Assembly (NCBI GenBank): GCA_947002045.1
Contig: CAMQJB010000009.1
Coordinates: 1 to 63,741, forward strand
Origin: an uncultured Collinsella sp.
GTDB taxonomy: Bacteria; Actinomycetota; Coriobacteriia; Coriobacteriales; Coriobacteriaceae
Direction of reading: 5' to 3'
Length of the DNA: 63,741 bases
The position numbers and the translations under genes are program-made. Numbering within the stretch: position 1 is the first letter of the stretch; every line of letters starts with the position of its first letter. Positions 20,084 to 28,716 of the stretch are shown one piece after another. A model generated the notes under the pieces. That model was not told where the DNA came from. It worked only from the letters and a program-made list of their open reading frames with translations, and did not search any database.

Positions 20084-20322
20084 GGATATTGGGAAAGTCT
20101 GGATGGTATCGGACCTGCAAACACCCGATAACCGTCGACTTTTCAAGGAACACGCGGGGTGAGCCCCGCTCGTGGATAGCTATCTTACCACGTTCTAAAG
20201 GCAGACAGCTGTTCTATGCACGAGCTGTGAAGACCCTAATGTGCACCACACTTCGCACTTTTGCCACCGAACGCGTCACGTATATTTTCGCCAAGCAAAA
20301 TTGACCCGTCGAAAGGACCGTT

Positions 20323-20757
20323 ATGGATACCAAGCAGCAACTCGTCAATGCTCTCGCAGGCCTGGGCTCAACCATTACCGAAGCTATGGATGTCATCGAA
20401 GGCTTTGTCCCCTGCGGACATCCCGCCCTCACGGTATCGAACGCACTTGTCGTGCTGGACGCTGACGATGATGCAGCTCTCGCCCAGCAGCTTGAGACCG
20501 TCGAGGGCTTTATCGACCACGTGAGTGAGAACCGCGGCGTGGCCGCCTACCACGGCATCGAGGTCGAGCTCGCGGGTCCCAAAGCCGATCTGCTCGCAGC
20601 AATCCGCGAGGTAGGCGCCCTTATGCAGACCGCAGGCGTCAAGAACACCCAGGTCAACGAGTGGGTCTACCGCAGTCTGGCAGCACTCGATAGCTCCGAC
20701 GAAAAGGCAGCCGAGCAGCTCGCAGAAAGTCCCGCCATTAAGGCCGAGCTTTTGTAA
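20323..20757 (+). CDS. hypothetical protein
   Basis: The 144-residue acidic protein is not recognised. It is soluble, predicted mostly helical, with no signal peptide or membrane segment. CGHPALTVSNALVVLDADDD near residues 31-50 is the most distinctive stretch. A clear ribosome site (AAAGGA) precedes the ATG and codon use is typical, so it should be expressed. It stands alone between tmRNA and a convergent toxin-antitoxin pair. Confidence 0.75.
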   Translation: MDTKQQLVNALAGLGSTITEAMDVIEGFVPCGHPALTVSNALVVLDADDDAALAQQLETVEGFIDHVSENRGVAAYHGIEVELAGPKADLLAAIREVGALMQTAGVKNTQVNEWVYRSLAALDSSDEKAAEQLAESPAIKAELL

Positions 20758-20815
20758 ATAGCAGATGCGGGTCCCTTGGCGCATCGTCGTCCAAGAGGCC
20801 TGCAAACAGTTCGCG

Positions 20816-21331
20816 TCAACTGATAGCCGCGCCGCCGCGTTCGGCCAAAATAAGAATCGGCATCATTTGACGAGGTGTCTTTGCTGCAAGATCGGCATGT
20901 TCGAGCAGTTTGCGATCGTTAGTTACCAAGTAATCTGCCCCAGCGCGTCTGCATGCCGCCAACACCAAATTATCCTCGTAATCATGATGAAGCGTTAGAT
21001 ACTTATCGGCCAACCACAAATCGGATGCGTCTGCGCCCACGGCGGTGGCGTTTTCGGTCATATTTCGAACAAACGCCAGCGCGGCCTCGCCTATCGCTCG
21101 TGCCGATGCTTCGTCGACCGAGCCTTTTTTAGCAATAACCCTGCGCTTGAGCTCGTGCTGGACAACATACAGTACATCCTTGGCGATATGCACCGGAAAG
21201 AGCAACGTTGCGCCAGATTCCGCAGCCCGTCCGATAAACGCACGCGCGGCAAGCGATTCGGCATGGTCGACGCAAAACGAATCAACCCATACGTTGGCGT
21301 CCACCATGATCTTGAGAGGCGCCCCACTCAC
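20816..21331 (-). CDS. PIN-domain ribonuclease, VapC-like toxin
   Basis: The 171-residue protein has the PIN-domain pattern: KIMVDANVWVD with the first acidic residue near 10, a middle acidic region, DYEDNLVLAACRRAGADYLVTND with further metal-binding acids, and a short tail. PIN toxins cleave RNA with Mg or Mn. It starts with GTG overlapping the stop of the upstream antitoxin gene (GTGA), typical of a coupled toxin-antitoxin operon. The RNA target is unknown. Confidence 0.85.
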   Translation of the reverse strand: MSGAPLKIMVDANVWVDSFCVDHAESLAARAFIGRAAESGATLLFPVHIAKDVLYVVQHELKRRVIAKKGSVDEASARAIGEAALAFVRNMTENATAVGADASDLWLADKYLTLHHDYEDNLVLAACRRAGADYLVTNDRKLLEHADLAAKTPRQMMPILILAERGGAAIS

Positions 21332-21681
21332 TGGATCATCCCCTTTTGGCGATAATGCTCATCCATGGCTTCGGAATAGATTGTTTCCCAACCGCGATTG
21401 TCGGATACGGGCGACGTAGCGATGCCCAGGTCCGCGTAAAGCTGATCCACCGCCGCCCATGATGCGGCGAACGGAGTATCGGGCGCGACGGTCTGCTGCC
21501 GGTCGTCGACGGCCGCAAGCACTTCCTCGCACTGCCCGCCACCCTGCGCGACCTTGGCCACCACCTTTTTGATGAGCTCGGGCAGTGACCCGCCCGAAAG
21601 CCGCAGCGCTTCCTCGGCACGGTTCTTGACCTGGCGATCCACGCGAACGTTCACCTGCGCCATGCCGTCAACAGCACCCAT
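21328..21681 (-). CDS. ribbon-helix-helix antitoxin
   Basis: The 117-residue protein contains MAQVNVRVDRQVKNRAEEAL, a RelB/DinJ-style ribbon-helix-helix start, and a long acidic C-terminal part that probably wraps the toxin. The start at 21681 has GGTGAGG upstream; a later ATG (21663) would begin exactly at the RHH strand but lacks a good ribosome site. It overlaps the PIN toxin gene by four bases. The inverted repeat just upstream suggests autoregulation. Confidence 0.8.
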   Translation of the reverse strand: MGAVDGMAQVNVRVDRQVKNRAEEALRLSGGSLPELIKKVVAKVAQGGGQCEEVLAAVDDRQQTVAPDTPFAASWAAVDQLYADLGIATSPVSDNRGWETIYSEAMDEHYRQKGMIQ

Positions 21682-21712
21682 CTCAACCTCACCTTCGACT
21701 TCCGCTATCTTA

Positions 21713-21740
21713 GCTAGCACAACTATATATTGCTGCTAGC
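21713..21740 (-). promoter_or_regulatory. candidate operator/promoter of the toxin-antitoxin operon
   Basis: GCTAGCA (21713-21719) and TGCTAGC (21734-21740) flank an AT-rich centre (ACTATATATT) that could hold the -10. The octamer CTAGCACA is also repeated directly. It stands about 30 bp before the antitoxin start, where RHH antitoxins usually bind. Confidence 0.5.
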
Positions 21741-21758
21741 ACATGGTCAAACGCAAAA

Positions 21759-21800
21759 GGCCTGCATTCTGGCGGCTGCAACACCGCCCAAATGCAGGCC
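21759..21800 (-). terminator. terminator of the metal ATPase operon
   Basis: GGCCTGCATT (21759-21768) and AATGCAGGCC (21791-21800) form a 10-bp stem with an inner GC stem; TTTT follows on the minus strand. It lies 20 bases after the ATPase stop. Confidence 0.8.
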
Positions 21801-21819
21801 GAAAACTAAAGTAAAAGTG

Positions 21820-23895
21820 CTAGCGCAGATATGCCTTCGCGTTGCTCAGGCTGTAGGCAATCGTCGAACCATTGTGCAGCAGCGACGACGTCTGTGGGGT
21901 AATCGCGCCGGTAATGCCCAGCGCCAGGAGCGCTGAGTTGGTGAGCATCACCTTAGAGTAGGAGCTCGTCAGGCGATCAATGAGGCCCTGGCTCATGCGG
22001 CGCAGGCGCACGATTGCGGCCAAATCCGTATCGGTCAGGATGATATCGGCGACCTCCTTGGCGATGTCGCTTCCGCCACCCATCGCCAGGCCCACGTCGG
22101 CCAAACCGAGCGCCGGCGAATCGTTGACGCCGTCGCCCACCATGGCAACGTGGCGCCCCTCGCTCTTAATGCGCTCCACATAGGCGTACTTGTCCTCGGG
22201 CAGCAGCTCGGCCTTAAACTCGTCGACCCCCGCCTCTCGCGCAATGCGCTCGGCTGTGCGTTCCGAATCGCCCGTGAGCATAACGACATGCTTGACGCCC
22301 AGCGCATGCAGGTCGGCGATAGCCTCACGGACCCCGGGCTTGAGCGGATCCTCGATACCGAGCACGCCGACGACCTTGCCATCGACCGCCAGATACAGCG
22401 GCGACAGGCCCTGCATCTGGAGCTCGATTTGCTCCTTGATGTCGGACTCGAGCTGCGCGCCCTCGTCCTCAAACACAAAATGCGCCGAACCGATGATGGC
22501 GCGACCACCCTCGATGGACGAGGCAATGCCGTGTGCCACGATGTACTCGACGGCGGCGTGGCGCTCACGATGCTCGAGTCCACGCTCGCGGGCCGCATTG
22601 ACCACGGCGCGTGCCACCGGATGCGGGAAATGTTCCTCCAAGCAAGCGGAAAGGCGCAGAACCTCGTCCTCGCTCCAGCCATCGGTCGTCAGCACGCAAG
22701 CCAGGCGCGGCTGCGCCTCGGTGAGCGTGCCGGTCTTATCAAACACAATGGTATCGGCCTTGGCAAACGACTCAAAGTACTTGGCGCCCTTGACCATAAC
22801 GCCCATCTTGGCGGCATCGCTCATGGCGGTCATAACGGCGACCGAACCCGTGAGCTTAAGTGCGCACGAGTAGTCGACCATCAGCGCCGCTGAGGTCTTG
22901 ATGAGGCTGCGGGTGGTAAGCGCAACCAGGCCCGCGAGCAGGAAGTTCCACGGGACGATCTTGTTGGCGAGGTCTTCCATGTGCGACTGACCCTCGGACT
23001 TGAGCGAGTCGGCCGTCTGCACGAGCGAGACGATCGAGCGGAGCTTGGTCTGAGCCGTATTGGCGCGCACACGCACCAAGATGCTGCCGTCTTCCACGAC
23101 GGTGCCGGCGAACACGTCGTCGCCTGCGCTGCGCTCGACGGCAAGCGGCTCGCCGGTCAGGGTCGCCTGGTTGACCATGGCGCTCCCCTGTTCGACCACA
23201 CCGTCAATGCAGATGGACATGCCGGTGCGCACGGCGACCAGATCGCCGGGTTCAAGCTCGGTGGCGGCAACGCTCACCTCGGTGTCGCCGACCACTTTTT
23301 GTGCCTTATCGGGCACGTCGAGCAGCGAGTTGATGAGCTCGTTTTCGCTCATGGCGCGCGTGTAGTCCTCGAGCAGCTCGCCCACGTTGAGCAGGAACAT
23401 CGTCTGGCCCGCGGTATCGACATCACGTTTGACAAACGAGATACCGATGGCCGAAGCGTCGAGCACGGGAACGGTCAGGCGCGGCCGCGAGAGCTCGTGG
23501 AGAGCGGCGCGCAAAAAGGTCATGTAACCGGCCAAGACAAACACCGCACGCAGAGGCGTCGGCAAGAACCAGCGACGTGCGTAATGGGCGCCGATGAGTG
23601 TCGCCAGGTCCATAACGAGTTTGTGCTTGCGCGGCTCGAGTTGCATCACGTAACCCGACTTGGCATCGGCGATGGCTTGAGCATCGAGTGCGCCCAAGGC
23701 GTCGAGCACGCTCGCACGACACTGCTCGTCATATTCGAGCGCCATCTGGCCAATACGGCCATATACGCGCACTTTGCGCACGCCGTCGATTTCGCCGCCA
23801 AGCTTAAGAAGTGCATCGAGATCGCTCTCTGGCACAGGACCCGCCAATTGAAGACGGGTCCTGCCGGGGATCTCGCTAATAATCGAGAATCTCAT
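21820..23895 (-). CDS. P1B-type metal-transporting ATPase
   Basis: The 691-residue membrane pump has the actuator motif TLTGEP (about 245-250), phosphorylated Asp in DKTGT (Asp 386), the HP motif in FPHPVARAV, and GDGVNDSPAL. The N-terminus is an HMA-like domain without a CxxC metal motif. In TM6 the usual CPC is replaced by YSC (YSCALKL, 342-348), so copper or zinc specificity cannot be assumed; iron or manganese export are options. It lies 18 bases after a small membrane-protein gene, behind a palindromic operator. Confidence 0.88.
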   Translation of the reverse strand: MRFSIISEIPGRTRLQLAGPVPESDLDALLKLGGEIDGVRKVRVYGRIGQMALEYDEQCRASVLDALGALDAQAIADAKSGYVMQLEPRKHKLVMDLATLIGAHYARRWFLPTPLRAVFVLAGYMTFLRAALHELSRPRLTVPVLDASAIGISFVKRDVDTAGQTMFLLNVGELLEDYTRAMSENELINSLLDVPDKAQKVVGDTEVSVAATELEPGDLVAVRTGMSICIDGVVEQGSAMVNQATLTGEPLAVERSAGDDVFAGTVVEDGSILVRVRANTAQTKLRSIVSLVQTADSLKSEGQSHMEDLANKIVPWNFLLAGLVALTTRSLIKTSAALMVDYSCALKLTGSVAVMTAMSDAAKMGVMVKGAKYFESFAKADTIVFDKTGTLTEAQPRLACVLTTDGWSEDEVLRLSACLEEHFPHPVARAVVNAARERGLEHRERHAAVEYIVAHGIASSIEGGRAIIGSAHFVFEDEGAQLESDIKEQIELQMQGLSPLYLAVDGKVVGVLGIEDPLKPGVREAIADLHALGVKHVVMLTGDSERTAERIAREAGVDEFKAELLPEDKYAYVERIKSEGRHVAMVGDGVNDSPALGLADVGLAMGGGSDIAKEVADIILTDTDLAAIVRLRRMSQGLIDRLTSSYSKVMLTNSALLALGITGAITPQTSSLLHNGSTIAYSLSNAKAYLR

Positions 23896-23913
23896 AGTTT
23901 GTGCCTGGGAGCG

Positions 23914-24159
23914 TTACTCGGCTGCCTCGTCAGCAGCGGCCTCGCTCTGGGTGATGTAGGCAGCCTCGGCAACCATGTCATCGACATTGGCCTTGGCCTG
24001 CTCGACCATGTCCTGGTAGCAGCTCTTGACGCGCATACCGCACGCGATACCCTGCACGCAGGCATTCTTGACCGGAGCGCTGGTAAGCAGCTTGATGCCG
24101 GCCGTGCCAAGCAGAAAACCGCCACCAACAAGCAGGGTGTTGAACGTGGACTTCTTCAT
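23914..24159 (-). CDS. small membrane protein partnered with P1B ATPase (DUF6110-like)
   Basis: The 81-residue protein has one membrane segment (about 8-28), then cysteines at 34, 40 and 47 and an acidic tail (SEAAADEAAE). It resembles small proteins I associate with DUF6110, found beside metal ATPases; the family name is from memory. Mycobacterial CtpC/CtpG/CtpV pumps have comparable small partners (PacL, DUF1490). I infer a metal-handling or scaffold role. The start at 24159 follows GGGAGAAG. First gene of the operon. Confidence 0.7.
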   Translation of the reverse strand: MKKSTFNTLLVGGGFLLGTAGIKLLTSAPVKNACVQGIACGMRVKSCYQDMVEQAKANVDDMVAEAAYITQSEAAADEAAE

Positions 24160-24243
24160 GTTGCTTCTCCCTTTTGCCGCATTGGATGCGGCACGGTGCC
24201 TCAGCACCCGAGTAAACAAGTTTGCTCGAGCACACTTTTGGAA

Positions 24244-24267
24244 AATAGTTTAGTTTATCTAACTATT
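24244..24267 (-). promoter_or_regulatory. candidate metalloregulator operator
   Basis: AATAGTT (24244-24250) and AACTATT (24261-24267) enclose TTAG-n5-CTAA (24250-24262). The TTAG/CTAA half-sites recall DtxR-family operators. It lies about 85 bp before the small membrane protein gene. Confidence 0.5.
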
Positions 24268-24397
24268 AAGGTCAACAAAGGTTAACTTTTTGGAAATCTT
24301 CAGGCGCGGAACAGCCGGCTTCTGGCGATCCGCCTGCCGAAGCGTACATCTCCGGCATCCAAGAAAGGCTCTCCCCCGACCCAACAAATCGAGGTCT

Positions 24398-24563
24398 AAT
24401 ACTTTTCCGCGAAGTGAACGAGTGAAATCGGACCCCCGAAACATCTGCATTTTTCGCCAGCAAAACCACAGGAATAACTCGACAAAACCGCAGGAAACAG
24501 AGCCCAAAAAGTGTCGATGCTTCAGGGGTCCAAATAAGGTCGTTCACTTCGCGGAAAAGTATT
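24398..24563. mobile_element. 166-bp MITE-like hairpin element
   Basis: The end 24398-24420 (AATACTTTTCCGCGAAGTGA...) is the perfect 23-base reverse complement of 24541-24563. Pairing continues imperfectly inward (GGACCCC with GGGGTCC, CATC with GATG), so almost the whole element can fold. No gene is inside. It sits between the metal ATPase operon and gatB in a 780-bp gene-free spacer. Confidence 0.75.
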
Positions 24564-24593
24564 CACCTTCGTTTTCAACATCCATAAAGAATG

Positions 24594-24848
24594 AGGGCGC
24601 CAACGGCGCCCCCATCACCAAATTCCATTCAGCCCGCCTGACCCGAACGGCCGAGTCGTCACGGAACCGAGGGGCCGGGCGCAGGGCCTTGCCTCTCAAT
24701 GAGTTCCCCTCAAAACAATGGGCGTGCCGACGGCACGCCCATTCACTCTATTCCATTCAGCCCCGCCTGACCCGAACGGCCGAGTCGTCTGGCCGGGGAA
24801 GCCCCGAGTCGCCGGGGTGTTTGCTCCAAATGAGTTCCGCATGCAAAG
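24594..24848. repeat. tandem degenerate repeat units, each with a hairpin
   Basis: Two units of about 125-130 bp begin with hairpins (GGGCGCC/GGCGCCC near 24594; ATGGGCGTGCC/GGCACGCCCAT at about 24719) and share a 38-39-base block (ATTCCATTCAGCC then CGCCTGACCCGAACGG, then CCGAGTCGTC) at about 24621 and 24751. The stems differ in sequence but keep pairing. Function unknown. Confidence 0.7.
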
Positions 24849-24933
24849 AAGGCCACTAAATGTGGCCTTCGTCTTGCATAGGACTGTTTGAAATTTGGAG
24901 GAAATACCCCGGCGACTCGGGGCTTCCCCGGCC
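24791..24933. repeat. long inverted repeat at the gatB 3' end
   Basis: 28 bases at 24791-24818 are the exact reverse complement of 24906-24933. The similarity extends to 24831 and 24893 (TTGCTCCAAAT against ATTTGGAGGAAAT). The arms enclose the hairpin at 24841-24879. The right arm is six bases past the gatB stop. Confidence 0.8.
24841..24879 (-). terminator. probable gatB terminator hairpin
   Basis: ATGCAA (24841-24846) pairs with TTGCAT (24874-24879) outside GAAGGCCAC/GTGGCCTTC (24849-24857/24862-24870). The loop is 4 bases. T-richness on the minus strand is weak, so efficiency is uncertain. Confidence 0.5.
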
Positions 24934-24939
24934 TCGCAG

Positions 24940-26616
24940 CTACGAGAGCGACGTTCTCAGCAACTCGTTGAAGAGCTTCGGATTGCCCTTGCCGCGGCTC
25001 GCCTTCATGCACTGGCCCACCAAAAAGCCGATGACCTTCTGGTTGCCGTCACGATACTGCTGCGCCTGATCGGCACAGTTTGCCAGCACCTCATCCACAA
25101 TCGGCTGCAGCGCGCCGGCATCGCTCACCTGACGCATACCACGCTCGTCAACGATCTTGTTGGGATCGTCGCCGGTCTGAGCCATGGCCTCAAAGACCTC
25201 GTGCGCCTGGTTGGAGCTGATGGCATCGGTCGCCAGCAGCTTAGCCAGCGCTGCTACCTGAGCCGGCGCAATGCCGGACTCGGCCAGCGACACGCCCGCA
25301 CCCTTAAGGTAGGCGATCATCTCGTTCACCAGCAAGTTTGCAACCGTCTGGGCCTCCTTGCCAGCCATACCGGCAGCGGCAGCCTCAAAAAACTCGGCAA
25401 ACTCGGGGTCGCCGGCGATTTGCTCGGCATCGGCCGCCTTAATGCCAAAGTCGGTCTCAAAACGGGCACGCTTGGCATCGGGCAGCTCGGGGATCTCGCC
25501 GCGGCAGCGGTCGATAAACTCGTCGTCCAGATCGAACGGCGCCAGATCGGGATCGGGGAACAGACGATAGTCGTCTGCCGTTTCCTTCACACGCATGACC
25601 ACGGTGCGCTTGCGGCTAGGCTCCCAGTGGCGGGTCTCCTGGTAGATAATGCCGCCCTCCTCGAGCACCTCGGCCTGGCGGCAGATCTCGTAGGCAAGGC
25701 CGTCATGCAGACTCTTAAACGAGTTGAGGTTCTTGAGCTCGGTCTTGGTGCCCAGCTTGGTCTCGCCACGGCGGCGCAGCGACACGTTGCCGTCGCAGCG
25801 CATGGAACCCTTCTCCATGGAGCAGTCCGAAATGCCCAGCGTCACAAAGATGCGGCGGAGCTTTTCCATAAACAGGCGAGCCTCCTCGGGCGTACGTAAG
25901 TCGGGCTCGGTGACAAGCTCAATGAGCGGCGTGCCGCAGCGGTTGTAGTCGACGAGCGACTCGGCCGCGGCGGTAATGCGGCCCTCGGCACCGCCCACGT
26001 GGACCATCTTGGCGGCGTCCTCCTCCATGTGGATGCGCAGGATGCGAATGGGCACCGTGTAGGAACCGTCCTCGCGGCGCTCAGGCATCTGCAGGTTGGA
26101 CGCATCGTAGCTGGCCAGGTGACCGGCGCGCTGGTTGCCCTCGCGCATGGTCGACGTCATGGACGTGGACAGGCCCTCGGCGTTGGCCGAGGCACTCGCC
26201 AGGCTCTGGGCCTCGGCCTCGCCAAACGCGCAGTCGGGGCGCTCGGCGGCACCGCGACCGGTCACATCCAGATCCAGGTGACCGTACATGGCAAAGGCAA
26301 CCGGACCCTGCGTGGTCTGGAAGTTCTTGGCCATATCGGGATAGAAATAGTGCTTGCGGTAGAACATCGAGTGGCGCTGGATCTCGCAGTTGGTGGCCAG
26401 ACCGGCCTTGACGATGCTCTCGATGGCGCGCTTGTTGGGCACCGGCAGGGCGCCGGGCAGGCCCAGGCACACCGGGCACACGTTGGCGTTGGGCTCGTCA
26501 TCGTGGCTGAGCTTGCAGTTGCAGAACATCTTGGTATCGAGTGCGGTGAGCTCGGTGTGGATCTCCAGGCCGATTACGGCCTCCCAATCCTGCAGGACCT
26601 CGGAAAGCTCCTTCAT
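24940..26616 (-). CDS. gatB: aspartyl/glutamyl-tRNA amidotransferase subunit B
   Basis: The 558-residue subunit binds mischarged Glu-tRNA(Gln)/Asp-tRNA(Asn) and phosphorylates the acyl group before amidation. GLEIHTEL, CPVCLGLPG, YRKHYFYPDMAKNFQ and the C-terminal GQCMKASRGKGNP are family motifs. It is about 60-80 residues longer than usual (about 475-500), mainly because of extra sequence around residues 118-180 (GRGAAERPDCAFGEAEAQ onward). Its ATG overlaps the gatA stop (TAATG). Last gene of gatC-gatA-gatB. Confidence 0.95.
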   Translation of the reverse strand: MKELSEVLQDWEAVIGLEIHTELTALDTKMFCNCKLSHDDEPNANVCPVCLGLPGALPVPNKRAIESIVKAGLATNCEIQRHSMFYRKHYFYPDMAKNFQTTQGPVAFAMYGHLDLDVTGRGAAERPDCAFGEAEAQSLASASANAEGLSTSMTSTMREGNQRAGHLASYDASNLQMPERREDGSYTVPIRILRIHMEEDAAKMVHVGGAEGRITAAAESLVDYNRCGTPLIELVTEPDLRTPEEARLFMEKLRRIFVTLGISDCSMEKGSMRCDGNVSLRRRGETKLGTKTELKNLNSFKSLHDGLAYEICRQAEVLEEGGIIYQETRHWEPSRKRTVVMRVKETADDYRLFPDPDLAPFDLDDEFIDRCRGEIPELPDAKRARFETDFGIKAADAEQIAGDPEFAEFFEAAAAGMAGKEAQTVANLLVNEMIAYLKGAGVSLAESGIAPAQVAALAKLLATDAISSNQAHEVFEAMAQTGDDPNKIVDERGMRQVSDAGALQPIVDEVLANCADQAQQYRDGNQKVIGFLVGQCMKASRGKGNPKLFNELLRTSLS

Positions 26617-28130
26617 TACAGCTCGCCTCCCTTCCCGGCAAAATCGGGCGCGACGGAAAGCGCGGGCGCACCCGTAGCGGCATCGGCAAAGCCGCGCTCC
26701 AGGGCGCGGGCAAATGTGAGCAGCTGACGGTCCTTAAACGCCGGACCCACCAGCTGGGCAGAAACGGGCAGCTGAGTATCCTCGCCCAGGCCCAGCGGCA
26801 CCGAGATACCACCGTTGCCGCAAATGTTGAGCGAAATGGTGTACAGGTCCGAAAGGTACATCTGCGTGGGGTCGCTGATCTCGCCAAACTTAAAGGCCGT
26901 GCGCGGCGAGGCGGGCATGAGGATGGTGTCTACCTTGGCATACGCGGCGTCGTAGTCCTGCGTGATGAGCGTGCGGGCCTTTTGCGCGGCATAGTAATAC
27001 TTGTCGTACACGCCCGAGCTCAGCAGGTAGGCGCCGAGCATCTGACGGCGCTTGGCCTCGGTGCCAAAGCCGTGGGCGCGCGAAAGCGAGCTCTGGTCGG
27101 ACAAGTTGGCGCAGCCCTCCTCCTGGTAGCCGTAGCGAATGCCGTCGAAGCGGGCCAGGTTGGAGAATGCCTCGGCCGGGCCGATGACGTAGTAGGCGGC
27201 GATGGCGGCGTCCAGGTGCGGCGGGTCGACCTCGACCAGTTCGGCGCCCTGGTTCTGCAGCTCCTGGGCGGCGCGCTGAACAGCGACCTTGACCTCGGGC
27301 GTCAGGCCCTCGGCCTCCATAAACGCGGGGATGATGCCCACGCGCTTGCCCTCGATGCTGTCGTTGAGATGCTCGGTAAAGTCGACGGCGCAATCCTGGC
27401 TGGTGCAGTCGTACGGATCGTGGCCCGCGCCGGTAAGCGCGTTCATGGCCAGCGCGACATCCTCGACCGTGCGGCCGAAGGGCCCCACCTGGTCGAGCGA
27501 CGAGCCAAAGGCAACCACGCCGTAACGGCTCACGGCGCCATACGTGGGCTTAAAGCCCACCACGCCGCACAGCGACGCCGGCTGGCGGATGGAGCCGCCG
27601 GTGTCCGAGCCCAGCGAGAGCGCGACCTCGCCCGCGGCGACGGCGGCAGCGGAGCCGCCCGAGGAGCCGCCGGGCACGCGCTCGGTATCCCAGGGGTTGT
27701 TGGTGCGGTGGAACGCCGAGCTCTCGGTGGAGCTGCCAAAAGCAAACTCGTCCATGTTGGCCTTGCCCATGGGCAGGCAGCCGGCATCGAGCATGCGCTG
27801 GACGCAGGTGGCAGTGTAGACGCTCTGGTAGTTCTCGAGCATGCGGGAAGCGCAGGTGGTACGCGTGCCCACAAGGTTCATGTTGTCCTTGATGGCCAGC
27901 GGCACGCCCGCGAGCGGAGGCAGCGGCTTGCCTGCGGCACGGTCGGCATCCACGCGCGCAGCGGCCTCGAGCGCAAGCTCGGGCGCCACCTGCAGGAATG
28001 CCTGGACCCCGCCCTCGCGCGCCTCGATGGCGGCAAGAGAGGCCTGGGCCACCTCGGTAGCGGTAAAGTCGCCGGCGGCAACGCCCGCGGCAATCTGGGC
28101 GGCGGTAAGGGAATCGAAGCTTAGCGCCAT
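26616..28130 (-). CDS. gatA: aspartyl/glutamyl-tRNA amidotransferase subunit A
   Basis: The 504-residue amidase subunit releases ammonia from glutamine. The Ser-cisSer-Lys triad is visible: Lys in AIKDNMN, and serines in GGSSGGSAAAVAAG and SDTGGSIRQPAS. Length is typical. The TAATG overlaps on both sides (gatC stop and gatB start) indicate tight coupling to give equal subunits. Confidence 0.97.
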   Translation of the reverse strand: MALSFDSLTAAQIAAGVAAGDFTATEVAQASLAAIEAREGGVQAFLQVAPELALEAAARVDADRAAGKPLPPLAGVPLAIKDNMNLVGTRTTCASRMLENYQSVYTATCVQRMLDAGCLPMGKANMDEFAFGSSTESSAFHRTNNPWDTERVPGGSSGGSAAAVAAGEVALSLGSDTGGSIRQPASLCGVVGFKPTYGAVSRYGVVAFGSSLDQVGPFGRTVEDVALAMNALTGAGHDPYDCTSQDCAVDFTEHLNDSIEGKRVGIIPAFMEAEGLTPEVKVAVQRAAQELQNQGAELVEVDPPHLDAAIAAYYVIGPAEAFSNLARFDGIRYGYQEEGCANLSDQSSLSRAHGFGTEAKRRQMLGAYLLSSGVYDKYYYAAQKARTLITQDYDAAYAKVDTILMPASPRTAFKFGEISDPTQMYLSDLYTISLNICGNGGISVPLGLGEDTQLPVSAQLVGPAFKDRQLLTFARALERGFADAATGAPALSVAPDFAGKGGEL

Positions 28131-28441
28131 TACTCGCTCTCCCCCTCTCCCAAAATGGACGGCACGCGGAAGTAGCGGTCGCGCGCGCTGCCGGCGTTTT
28201 CGAGCGCGACGTCGAGCGGCAGGTCGCGCTCGGGCTCGCGCAGGTCATCGCCCATCACGTTGGACAGGCTTCCGATAGGATGGAACGTGGGCTCCACGTC
28301 GGGCAAGTCATATTGCAAGACGGGCTCGAGCATCTGGACGGCGTCGTTCAGGTAGGACGTCATCTGGGTGAGCTCGTCATCGGTCAGTGCGATCTTTGCG
28401 TACTCGGCGATGCCGCGCACGTCTTTCTCGCTGAGTGCCAT
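28130..28441 (-). CDS. gatC: aspartyl/glutamyl-tRNA amidotransferase subunit C
   Basis: The 103-residue subunit wraps around GatA and GatB. It has the GatC pattern: ALSEKDVRGIAEYAKIALTD at the start, LNDAVQMLEPV, and a C-terminal VEPTFHPIG followed by the acidic LREPE. The start at 28441 follows AAGGGAG; six further upstream codons are unlikely. It heads the operon; repeats A1 and B1 lie upstream. Confidence 0.93.
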   Translation of the reverse strand: MALSEKDVRGIAEYAKIALTDDELTQMTSYLNDAVQMLEPVLQYDLPDVEPTFHPIGSLSNVMGDDLREPERDLPLDVALENAGSARDRYFRVPSILGEGESE

Positions 28442-28593
28442 AGGCGCTCCCTTCCGCATAACAGATAAACCGCTCTAGTATACAAGGCAACGCCGCTTGG
28501 AGCAGGTGCTTTACCCAAATGCAGCGAAAACGTAACGAGGGTGGCGAACGCGGTTCGGCAGCTCTGCGGCGAAAACCGCATAGCTCACAACAA

Positions 28594-28658
28594 AAACCAT
28601 CACAACATTCGACGTTTATCGTCAAAATCGCGATTTTCATCGAATGTTGTGATGGTTT
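28594..28658 (+). repeat. palindromic repeat family A, copy A1
   Basis: Arms AAACCATCACAACATTCGA (28594-28612) and the exact complement at 28640-28658 flank a 27-base asymmetric centre (starting CGTTTATCGTC). The other copies are at 38887, 43000 and 44242. Orientation of the centre: plus. Confidence 0.9.
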
Positions 28659-28669
28659 GGAAGCCCCGG

Positions 28670-28702
28670 CCACCACAAAGGCGCCTGTCCCCATTGTGGT
28701 GG
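28670..28702 (+). repeat. palindromic repeat family B, copy B1
   Basis: CCACCACAA (28670-28678) and TTGTGGTGG (28694-28702) flank the loop AGGCGCCTGTCCCCA. It lies 11 bp after A1 and 14 bp before the sortase stop codon. Slightly degenerate compared with B3-B5. Confidence 0.85.
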
Positions 28703-28716
28703 TTCTGGAGAATGTC

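Noticed and set aside
24290..24859. 189-codon open frame on plus
   Set aside because: It runs through the MITE-like element and tandem hairpins, has no ribosome site and low-complexity Arg/Ser-rich translation.
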